Assembly (NCBI GenBank): GCA_914767715.1
Contig: OU612066.1
Location: forward strand, 439,001 to 503,000
Origin: Membranipora membranacea
Lineage: Eukaryota > Bryozoa > Gymnolaemata > Cheilostomatida > Membraniporidae
Reading direction: 5' to 3'
Length of the DNA stretch: 64,000 nucleotides
Shown: in pieces, positions 41,281 through 53,200 of the stretch
How the letters are laid out: each line of letters begins with the position of its first letter
Numbering within the stretch: position 1 is the stretch's first letter
Made by a program: the position numbers and the translations under genes
The notes under the pieces: generated by a model
Told to the model about the DNA's origin: nothing
The model's database searches: none
What the model saw: only the letters and a program-made list of their open reading frames with translations

Positions 41281-44200
41281 TCAGGAGGAGTTACCCACCC
41301 TCTTCTGTAGGTTACTCAGTATTTTCTCACACTGTTCTGAGTACGGTCTCAGATCTGATCGAGTCAACTTACGAGCTTTCACAGACTTTCCTGCATCCCT
41401 AATCATACTCCTGAAACTTGAAACCTACAAAAAAAACACACATTCAATGTTTTTGTTGACTGTTCATAGCACAAAGATTCAACTATGGGATGGGAGGAGA
41501 AATATAACTGCAAAGATACCAATAATTAAAATGAATCACATGGTGACATATGCGTATCAGGATATCATCTAAACAGAGAGGTGGAGAGAGCACAGATAAA
41601 AGGGGTGCACTAAGTACATTAAGATGATGGGGGGGGGAGAGTGAGAGAGTAAATACCTCCTTAGCGCCCAGTAGTGTATATGTGATGCCTGATTTGCCGG
41701 CTCTAGCAGTCCTTCCCACTCTATGTATGTAAGTTTTGATATAAGGAGGCGAATCATAAGATATAACAGCGGAGACATCTTCTATATCCATACCTCTGGC
41801 CATTAGGTCAGTGGTTACGAGACTGTAAAATATCACTGAGTATGTGAGATACAGACCAGGCTGGGCCGACAATCTCATCACACAGCTACAGCATAGCTCA
41901 GCACGGCACAGCGGATATGTCACATAGGGGGTAGCTTTAGAGTTAAAGCAATCTATATGCTGAAGTAATATGCAAACTAAACGAAGGTAAATCAACTTTG
42001 GCTATGTGAGCAGTGTTGAGTAGAATCGAGTCGAGTCATGAAGAATCGAGTATAGTCAAGTAGCAAACTTACACATCTATATTAGAGTTTGAGAATTGTT
42101 TGATAATTTTAGTTCTGGATGTTTTACTCATATTTCCTGTTATCTGCTCTACTTTTATATCATCACTATACTGACTGAGTAAGCTGTATAATCTGTAATA
42201 ATATAACACTCTGAATATTATCTGTAACAGTATAATGCTCTATATACGTATATATACGCGCTCGCTCCGCTTTATTATTGTGGTGGATAAATCATATGAA
42301 TTTTATGATAATTGACTCTCTTAGGAAAACCTGATCTGATATTAGAAATTTCTGATAATAAGTATACATGATTCTCAAGATACATGAATGGGACAACGAC
42401 ACATCTTGAAATTACACATTTCATATTGGCATGGAGAATGGCCCAAACACATGGCCTAAACACAGCAATGATCTACTATGGCACTACTAGCTGAGTTATG
42501 TTGACTTACTTGACGCATGTTTGCTGAGATGATGTGAAAATAAGAACCTTTCTTAGTTTGACTGTATGTAGGAGGTAGAGTAATGATAGAGGCTTCTGTA
42601 AAGGTGTTTTATATTCTGTATAATATTCCTGTTTATAATATACAATCAGCATGTCAGTATGTCAGTATGTCAGTATGTCAATATGTCAATATGTGAGAAA
42701 GTTGGGTAAGAATACGAGAATGATTAAAGACTTTGGAAGGACCACAGCAATATATAGTCCGGCAGCTAGTTCAGCAGTAATTATACGATATTTTCACATT
42801 TAGAAAATTCAGAGCACTATTGGGTAAAAATTATGTGTAGTGATAGAAATTATCCTCCCTTCTCATTTATCAGCTATGAGGTATCCATGGGGCCTAGTGC
42901 TGTGCCAACCTAATAAGCTACCACTTCAAAAGACTTTTAATTACTATTCTTTTCCACATAAGTTCAAAATAAATAAAGTTACAGCACTAGGCCTCATGGA
43001 TACCTCATAGCTCATAGATGAGAAGGGAAGACAATATCTAGCACTATACATAATTTTGACCGAGGAGTGCTCTGAATCACAGATCTAGCTGCCTCACTTA
43101 CAGGACATGGTTTTGGTCCAACAGAAATATAAAAATGCTTCAAATGATAGCCGCGGCTATAGGCTCCTCTCTAATAGGCGCCTTCACTTATAAGGCATGC
43201 GCCTTATAGGTGAGGTATTACGGTATACATATAGGTCATCACCAACATGTGGTTGTTTTACAGGAGGAAGGAAGCCGAAAACACAAATTAACCATGTTAT
43301 TTGTCAAGTATTTACCTGTAAGCCGTGAGGAGTTGTGTATTTTCCGGCAAAGTGATCCTTCGGCCTATCTTTATCAGCCTTCACTATAGAAGTGAACAAA
43401 CGAGGCTCACAAAGATTCAACTTTTCTAATTTCTCAGGATTTTCAGTCAGTGTTGCAGAGAATAGTAACTTGTGTAAGGGTTGGGGGCTGCTGCGCAATC
43501 TGAGACAAAGTAAATCAAGGTTAAACAGTATAGCAGCAGCTAAATGATGGACAAACAGCGTGAGGGCTCTCTGGTGACAGAGAGAGACAGAGAGAGACAG
43601 AGAGGAGGGGATAATCACTAGACCTTATCAGTGATCTTATCAGCTTTTCTTACCTAGCTGCAGTTAGAGGCAGAGGCCAGCCTCGTCTGTCGTATACAGC
43701 TCTCTCTACACATCTCAACCAATCATGCTTAACCTCTTCTAGTATTCTATCTACTTCATCAAGTACCTGAATAGGAGGGTTATATATAATATACAGCAGT
43801 TCATTTATATAATCAGGAGCAGCCCTGTATCTTACACATGTTATACGTATTTTGCATATTATGTGGGTTATGTTATTGTAAGTTTTGATCTGGTGATTCT
43901 CAGTATTAATATGGTGGTGGTAAAGATACAGATAGGAGAGAAGAGACATGACTACCGGTCCTCCAGGGCATAATATCACTCACCAGAAATCTCAGATGTG
44001 ACAGATCAAATCCAGGAGTAAATCCGATATGATCTACGAGTCTGCCTGGTGTAGATATCAGTATGTCCAGACAACTCTCCATATCACCTGTTATCTTACT
44101 GTCAACAAATCAGCAATACTATACTGATAGAGTTATACTTATAATATATTATCAGATATATCAAATAGTTTTATAATGTTCAACTATAATACTGATGGTA

Positions 44201-47200
44201 CAATTTTTTACCATTTATCACATTATTTTTCTTGAGTCAAATGTTTTCACTCCAAGGATGTCGTGTGAAGAAGACTCTGGGGGCTCAGACTAGGGATAAT
44301 ATATAGTTCACTGTAGCAGACCTCAGCTTTAGCTCTGAGTTAAGTTAGAACTTACTTTTTAGTGGAGAGCATTGATTGTTCGGCAGCAAAACTTATCTGA
44401 CCGTTTGATAACCCAACCTGTAATGTAAGATATTATGACGAAATCAAGACCGAGTGAATATCATCATCAAACCGCGTCATCTGGGCAGTTATCAGTTTAT
44501 CAGTTTCGGTATTTTGATGGTGCTGTCTTCAATGTATGATCTTATCTCTAACATACATCACAGGCACCTGTTGTATTTAATGACAGCTGCAGTGGAACAA
44601 GATAGACTGTCAGTATATATGTTAGGTTAACGTACACATAGATGTGTGATTGATTAACTTACACTTAGATATGTGTGTTAGATTAACTTACACGTAGATG
44701 TGTGCCCTCACAGTAAACCTGGAACACCTTATAAACCTGCAGAGCTAAATCAGCTACAGGCAGCACCACCAAGGCTCGTAACTTTCTGGTAACACAGGTG
44801 TCTAATATCTGTAAAGGGATAAACGGAAGGAATTATTAGGTAAGGCAGGAGTCAGACAGGCTGCGGGTCAAGTCAGGCGGATAAGTGAAGTCGATACATT
44901 AATAGTGAATTTATTTTAAACTAGATCATGTTTGCTCCTTTTTGCTCGTATTTGTAGTTGCTTCCCTTAACTTGTAAGCAGCTATCAGTAGATGGGAGCA
45001 AGGAGTTAGTCTCAAACTCCTTGATGGGAGCAACTCCAAATACAAGCAAAATGGAGCAAACATGATCTAGTTAAAATTTTGTGATCCTGGTGCTGAGAGC
45101 GTTCTAATGATACATAAAACTATATCATTTGTTGATGTAGTTACCATAACTTCATACAAGGTGATGTGTTGTTTTTTGGTATAAGCCTACGATTGATTAC
45201 TTTAAGTAGACACTTTTGGTCTGTTCTTACATGGAGTGGTCGAGTAATTAACGGGATACAAGACTATTGGCTGCAGAGAAAAAGTGCTGTCGTACCAACT
45301 CATTTGTTACATTATTAACTACTAATATCATGTGACTTTTGGATCAATCTGCCCGAAGCTAAATAATAGGCAGTTTTCTGAGCTCTGATTTAGGCCTCAA
45401 TTCGGAGTTGTCCTCTCTCCAGTTTGGTACTTTTAACCCACGCCGCATAGGAAAAACGTGCTGAAAAGAGGGTTATCTTGAAAACCGCTTATAATAGGAT
45501 AAAAATTATGTTTGATTCAGAATCTGCAACATTAAAAACTTATATAGACATAGTTTGGGAAATAATTTTAGTATTTGGATAGTCAATTATAGCATTTTCT
45601 GCCTGTTTTGCGAACAATTTGGCAGAATTTTTCCACGAGTTTTGTCACTAAAATTAAGATTTATCAACATTCAAGCCTCCAATGATTTGGAAACCCTGTC
45701 TCACAGGGTTTTCAATGGTGCAGACTCTGAATCAAAAATCATTTTTATCCGTACATAAGCGGTTTTCAAGATAACCCTCTTTCAGCAGGTTTTTCCTATG
45801 CGGCGTGGGTTAAAAAGTACCAAACTGGAGAGAGGACAACTCCGAATTGAGGCATAAATAAGAGTTCAGAAAACTGTCTATTATTACCTATAATTCTATT
45901 TGTTGCCATAGTTGTCAAGGAGGAGACACTTTGGAACTTTTATCCTCTGGCCTACATTATCATCTACTTGACACGGAGCTTGTGAGGTTTTAGTCCATAT
46001 TTAGATGTAGATATTGATAATGTACTATATATATATATATATGTAGTTATTGTGTCGATATTTACCTGTACAATAGGTAGAACAAAGGCTAGAGTTTTAC
46101 CGCTGCCGGTAGGGGCGGAGCAGCATATATCCCGAGGGGGTAATCCTAGTTTGCTCATTATAGTACCTGGTATAACTGTATCTAATACTGCTGGTACGAC
46201 CTGATACTGTACTACAATACAAGACTACAATACAAGACAACAATAACAAACATAGTACATGCTTACAAACTCAATACGGTAAAGGAATGTAGGAATGAAC
46301 CTAGTCTGAACCGAACATTAACGTAAATGTATGAAGGCAGGAACAATAGTAGACTGGAATCAACGTCAAAAATCCTGGAATCAATTTTGACTGTACTGGA
46401 ATGCAGGTCGAAACCAATTTGTATGTGAACAAATAGGATGCAATTGATCGAATCAAAGAATAATGTAGTGGAAATGAAATGGAATTCCGCAGGAGAATCA
46501 TGGCCCTCTCTATTAATATATCCGTTTTTGGGGCCGCTGCGATAATCAAGTGTATTTGTGGAATGTGATATTATCTGATGTTTCTTGATAGGAGGTGGCT
46601 CAGTTGGTTAGAGCGCCGGACTTCAACACGCAAGTGTTGAAGGTTGTGGGTTCGAATCCCACTGCAGTCCATCTTCTACTGGGGATTGGTTGGCCCCCAG
46701 GTGTGCTCCGACCTGCCTGCAAACAGAGGGTTAATTGGCGCAGATATTGCGGCCTTGCCATTAAGGCATTAATATTTCGCCGCCCATGCCTCGAGATGGG
46801 CGAGTGATATGACATCTGATTTTAATCAACCTTTTTTTTTTTAATCAACCTTTAATCGTTTGAATTTTTGGGAAGGATAATTACAAACTGATGGATGTTC
46901 CTCATGTGATGACTGATGTAAAGTATTATTATATATGTTATTAGAATAGGGGTGTAGGTGGAACCAAAACCTTCACTGTGACAAGCACCACGCATTGTTA
47001 AGGAGTTTGTTTTATAAATATTTCTGACTAAGAGTATCTAGTTTTACATGAACTGACCAGCAAATAATTTGCATTGACTATTATTAGCTACAGCATAACA
47101 TTTTTATCTTTCTTCATGCTGATGTTCAGTTTATAGCCCATTTTTATCACTGCTGTAAAACATGATCTCATTTCCCTCGTGCTCTGATCAGTTTAAAATA

Positions 47201-50200
47201 AAGTTAATAATATTATTATCATAGTATGAATGCTGGTCTTTTCATAAATAACACAACCATTTTGGGTAGTTACACTACCATTGATTTTATGCGTTCTGAC
47301 TTTCAAACCATGTTTTTGGACATTCATTCCAGGACCTTCGACTTAACATCATTTCTCACCAGCCACACACATACTGGATATTGATATCTATTTATGGGCT
47401 TAGTGAGCCCTAATCCTGACTTCGGAGGAGAATTAGTTGCGTCACATGTTATGTCATCTTCTCTAAAATTTACAACGGCATTATTTATTTAAATGCCCTG
47501 TTATTTGTTTATTGGCTTTTAATCTTTGTATTTTTTTCTGTTTATTGACAGATACCAGTATTGTACGTCATATATATCCTCCCATCGATTCATACATAAA
47601 ACACTCTCCATCTCCATTATATATACTGCATTCACTAATGGCGTGTTACATAACAGATATCCCTCACTCATATGACTATGATCCTATGAGGGTATCTGTG
47701 TGAGTATCTGTGAGAGTAACTGTGAGAGTTGTGTTGACACTTAACTTCAGTCAAGTATGACTTATTATCCAGCTTCCTACTATACCCTCTTTACCCACTC
47801 AGATCACAATAATAACCAGGATATAGATCTCTATGTCATCGATATCATATATAGGAGTTTTATTACAGGAAGCTAGCTTAATTTCACTAATTAATCTAAC
47901 TGTTATTAGTTTCACTTTGTTGATTGCTGCTGATGACCCATTCTTTGATATTTACATGTGAAAGAGAGAGAGAGAAGCAGTGATACTATGGTGGGGGTGG
48001 AGTCTCTCTTCTTATGCTTGATCATATTTACAGCTTTTATAAAAGGTAACTGTCATGAAAGATAAGTTAAAATTAGGACCTATCTTTGACATTAGTAATA
48101 GCTGTATTACATTGATTTATATCAAACTGATTCTACAGCATGGCTTTTCCTTTCTGATAATTTGACTATCATTAGTTAATTAAGGTAGTACCCACATCCT
48201 TCTCTCCATGGTGTTTCACATTTATAACCTCAGGCTAATTGGTCAATCACCTTCTTACTTTCTCATTATATCCATCAATGTCTCCAATTATATATTATCA
48301 AGTTTTAAGGATGGATGCCCATAACTTTACGAGAAGCCGAATGAAAAATGCTACTACCAATTTTGTTTATTCGCTTAGAAAATTAATCATCAGCATTCCT
48401 ACAAATTCATAAATTTCCATGTGCAACACCCATCTGTGGATCGCTTTAGTATATAAAAGCGGTAGCTTATTGGGCTGGTACTGCACTAGGCTTTGATACC
48501 TCATATAAGAGAACAGGCATGGGGGGATTTCTAATAATATACATAGTTTGTAGCCAGAAGTGCTATGAATTTTTCAGTGTATTGCATAACTACTGCAGAA
48601 CTAACCGCCAGACTATAAATTGCTTTGGTATTTTTGTAGTCTTCAAAGTAGAAATGCAAGATAAATTTTGTTGTATCATTGGAATGCTGATAATACCATA
48701 ATACCTGGCCCCACCTAATGACTCTGAAGCAAACTATGTGATTATTTAGAGTATTGTGGTTAGAATACTCTAAATAATCACATAGTTTGCTTCAGAGTTA
48801 TCAGGTGGGGCCAGGTATTATTTCAATCTAACAATCTTGAATGCTTTGGATTACAGAATTATGAGCTTCTATATTATGATTATATTGGTAATTTTGATCT
48901 GTAGAGATAGCCTGTGATTATGACGAGATTCTGGCGTCAGTATTAGTGATGCCCTCCTTTGATCTGGAGGTACAGGCTATGTCCGCTCATCCCACAGATG
49001 CTTCTTCACTTCTAGTGATAACTAAGGATAGATTGTATGAGATTAACATGACAGACTGTGCTGCACTGATCGGAGACGCCGCAGTCACAGAGAGTGTCTG
49101 TACAGATATCGGAATAAAGAGAATAAACAACCCGAGCTTTACAGATCTGGATCGAGCTTGGTTCTCTTATGAGCAGGCCTTATCTGTGGATTCACATGTC
49201 GATGGGATGGTGACAGGCATGCTCCTGACAGATATAGATCAGCACTGTATACATGTATATGATGTAGGTACACGTAGTTATGATATACTGACAGGATACT
49301 GTGGTAATATGGGACATACTAATGATGTGAACTTATACAATACGAGGCTTAGATATCCGTCCGCTCTAATTTATCTCTATCGGGGAGAAAATCCATCTGA
49401 AGTTATAATATATTCTTCACATATAGGAGACAACCCTGACATTATAAATCTGAATATTTGTACACTGTCAGGGGAGGGTCTCTGTCTGCTCTACTGGCTA
49501 TCTCTAGACTCAACATCAGCAGGCTCAATATTACAAATATGGTATAATTATCCTGTCTCTCCTTTTATCCATGTATCCAACGATAACTGTCGGCTTAATA
49601 CTGGCAGTAGTAATTCACCGCAGGGACATGGAGTCATTGATGCTTGTATTCAATCTGGAGTAATGTTGAGCGGAGTTTTTTGTTACGTTAACTCAACAGA
49701 TGGCCAGTTATCAGCGACATATGTGGACGTGGACGATAGCGGACAGCTTCTATACGGAGTAGATATGTGCATCCTGTCCGAAGATGTATGCATCTCACAG
49801 CATCGCTGGGATGTATTGAGCTATTACTCAGATTCGTATTTCCTGGCATATGATAGTCTGTCTGGTGAGATCCACACAGTACAAGTGTCCATTCCCCTCT
49901 ACACTACTTCTGGTGATAGTCTCCAAATAAACACCGACCAATCAGCACAAACAACGCCAACAACTACATCAACAACAACGCCAACAACTACATCAACAAC
50001 AACCACAACAACTACATCAACAACGCCAACAACTACATCAACAACAACTACATCAACAACGCCAACAACTACATCAACAACAACCACAGCACCAACAACT
50101 ACATCAACAACAACCACAACGCCAATATCTACATCAACAACAACCACAAAGCCAACAACTACATCAACAACAACTACATCGACAACAACCACAACGCCAA

Positions 50201-53200
50201 CATCAACCACTAAGCCAACAACTACATCAACCTCAACCACAAGACAAACAACACCAACGACTACATCAACAACAACCGCAATAGGACACTATCTCAATAT
50301 GACAAATGCTACTAGCCACTTTAAATTTAATAGAGAAATGAAAACAGACTGTTCACAACTAGATAACTCTGTGAGCTCCATCTCAGCTGAGGCTTGTGTA
50401 TTCCTCTGTGCTAAGAGTGATAAGTGTTCTTGTCTCAGTTATAATATTAGAACACAGACCTGTGAGCTCCACCAGGCCTCATACACCACAGGGCATAAAA
50501 TCAACAGTCAAATAGAGATCTACATCAAAATGAGTGGTTAGCAATTGTGGCTAACTTTGTACCCTAGAGCATTACAGGGGCCAAAACCAGATAATATCTA
50601 TCAATACCCAAAAAGTTCCAAGCTTTTAGGTCAGTCACGAGATTCATATTGTGTTTTGTTACATCAACACAAAAATTTGAGATACAGCATCCACAAGACA
50701 ATCTATATAATAAATAATATAAAAACGTGTTGCAGGTTTAAAATTAAATACGTTTGACTGTGTTTTTGTTCGAACAGGCGAGCATGTAGTTTTAATGTCC
50801 GACGGAAAATTACACATCTTATTAAAAAAAACCTGATATAAACATATATAGATATAAAATATGACAGTTAGACCATCATTTTCTGTTCATCTTTGGCTTG
50901 TATATCTAATATATTTTTTCAATACTTTCTGTGTTTTCAAAGAATTCATTGATTTGATATGATATATTGATATATTGAATAAAAGGAGTGTTTCTTCTCG
51001 TGATACAGCTTGTTCATTTCAGTTCATTTCAGTTCATTTCAGTTCATTTCAGTTCATTTCAGTTCATTTCAGTTCATTTCAGTTCATTTCAGTTCAGTTC
51101 ATTTCAGTTCGCATACACAGTCATTCAGGAAACAAGTATATAACTATTATTATATCTGTACTACTTTACCTACATATAGGACTGTATCTGTCACATACAG
51201 CGTAGCAAGTAAGGGTCACTTAAGACATCAGTTGCTGCGGCACTTCAGAGTTATCTCTACATGACTTAAAGGAGGATATCTCCAGCATAATGGGACGCTG
51301 CACCCAACCATGTTAAGCTGAGTCAATCCCTTGCTCCATTCAAAAATGCCACTCGGAGCCACGTCCTCAAACTTCTCAATTAATGAGTCAGTTGTTATCA
51401 TTTCATTTTAGCCTACTGCTGCATTGTTCTAAATTTCTTTTCCTAGCTATTGTGTATTAACTTGTGTAACGTTTTACTGCTAATTAATGCTTGTGTGTAG
51501 TTTGTAATTTTACCTGTCATTGTTCTTGATTTTTAGTTACATGTCTTTTTAATTCTACACCATACTTTTTATCAATTTATTTTTGTTTTCTGGGTACAAG
51601 TCCTAAGGAACTATTCTTCTCCAGAATAAACATGGAATATATATAATGCTGGAGTTATCCTCTTTAAAGGCATGTGGAGACAACCATTAAAATTAAATCC
51701 GTATTGAGTTAGTTCAGTCAGAGCAATTGTCCAAAACTGCCTGTTTCAGGTTGAGGTGGCTCATCACTGAATGATTATTTTTGTTCTTGAATTGCTTAAA
51801 TTGTCAATGTGAGCTGATAATCACCGAACCAGCTTAACTTCTACACTTTGGAGTTAGACAGCTGCGTCCTCTCCTGTACAGCAGCTGAGGATAGTGTGGG
51901 GATTATTGTACTATTGTACCCTGATGATGTTATTTATATAGAAATATTGTTTGCAGGACCTCAGTATCAGTAGTATGCCCAGAAAACTAGTAATATTTTG
52001 TTGTGGAAAATTAAATCACCTAACCTGACCACCACCGTATATAATACATTGTGCTTTACATGGCTGTATATATGATACATGGACTTAGTAGAGGTACAAT
52101 GATCACATTAGACTCAGTGGAACATGTACCCTTATCAATCATCATTCATATATATAACCAGTGCCCAACTCTGACGGCGGCGGCGGCGATATGGCCCTAC
52201 AACTCACCAGGAAATAGATGTGTGATGTTATTCCTATGAAGCTTTGCCCTCATGCCGTCTGATACACAGGATATCTCATCAAGTGGTTTCTTTTTAGTAG
52301 CTATATCAGCGTGTACTATGTCAGGTGATCCCAGCCAGCCTGGTAACTTTCTTTTGACCTAACAAACACATTACATCACCAAACAGGTCAAACAGAAGAT
52401 GAGCTGATCAAAAATCACATCATCACAATGTCACATCTGTCATGAGAACTGTCACAGCAGTCATGAGAACTGTCACATCTGTAATGAGAACTGTCGTAAT
52501 AAAGTGAGGTTTGCTCTTCAGACATAAAGAAAAGTTGCAAAACTTGTCCGGGAATGTGAAACAATGCGAGATATATATGCAAACTTCTCAGGAAACCATT
52601 ACGTTCACATGAATTATGGTACGACAACTTCTTCGTGTCCGGGTACATAATAATCCAGTTTGAGGTTGTTTCTATTGTCGTGAGCGTATTAGGAGAAGAC
52701 ATATTTTTGCAAACTGTTGTTTTGCTCAGACCCGGAGATTTGTAATAGTGACATTCCTTTACCTTAGTTTTCCTATTCCTTGTGACATCAGGGAGTACAG
52801 TATACCCCCCTTTCTCGTACCCAACTTTAGTCCTGATGCTAACTGGCTCTAATTTTGGTTCGACTTTCACAATATCATCCACCTCCATTTCACTGATCTC
52901 ATCTGATAAAGACAAACAGCAGACATGAAGTGAAAAACAAAAATCTAGCATCGCTACATTCCTCACGATCACATAACATTCATTATAACCACTCTACAGT
53001 CATCACATCCTAACAGGCAGATAATAGAGAGTGTCTAGTAACTTAGATATTACTGATTCCTTATCGCTAATCCGCTAATATTCAAAAGCGAATTTCACAT
53101 TGCTCATCTTTAGATTTTTAATGTCTTCTTTTAGAGCTTTATATAATAGTTTTTTGACAATTAGAGTTTGTCAAAAGTAACAAAGGTTATCATATCTGCA

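Noticed and set aside
45555-45758. 67-codon ORF inside MITE family 3
   Set aside because: Lies in the palindromic element. The second copy at 63541 does not keep the same frame.
46591-46670. Functional tRNA gene
   Set aside because: A and B boxes are present, but the anticodon arm is a 9-bp hairpin with a GCAA loop, and a SINE body with T-rich tail follows.
49899-50240. Val/Asp-rich minus-strand ORF
   Set aside because: Shadow of the Thr-rich coding tract of the nested gene, which has a signal peptide and matching splice phase.
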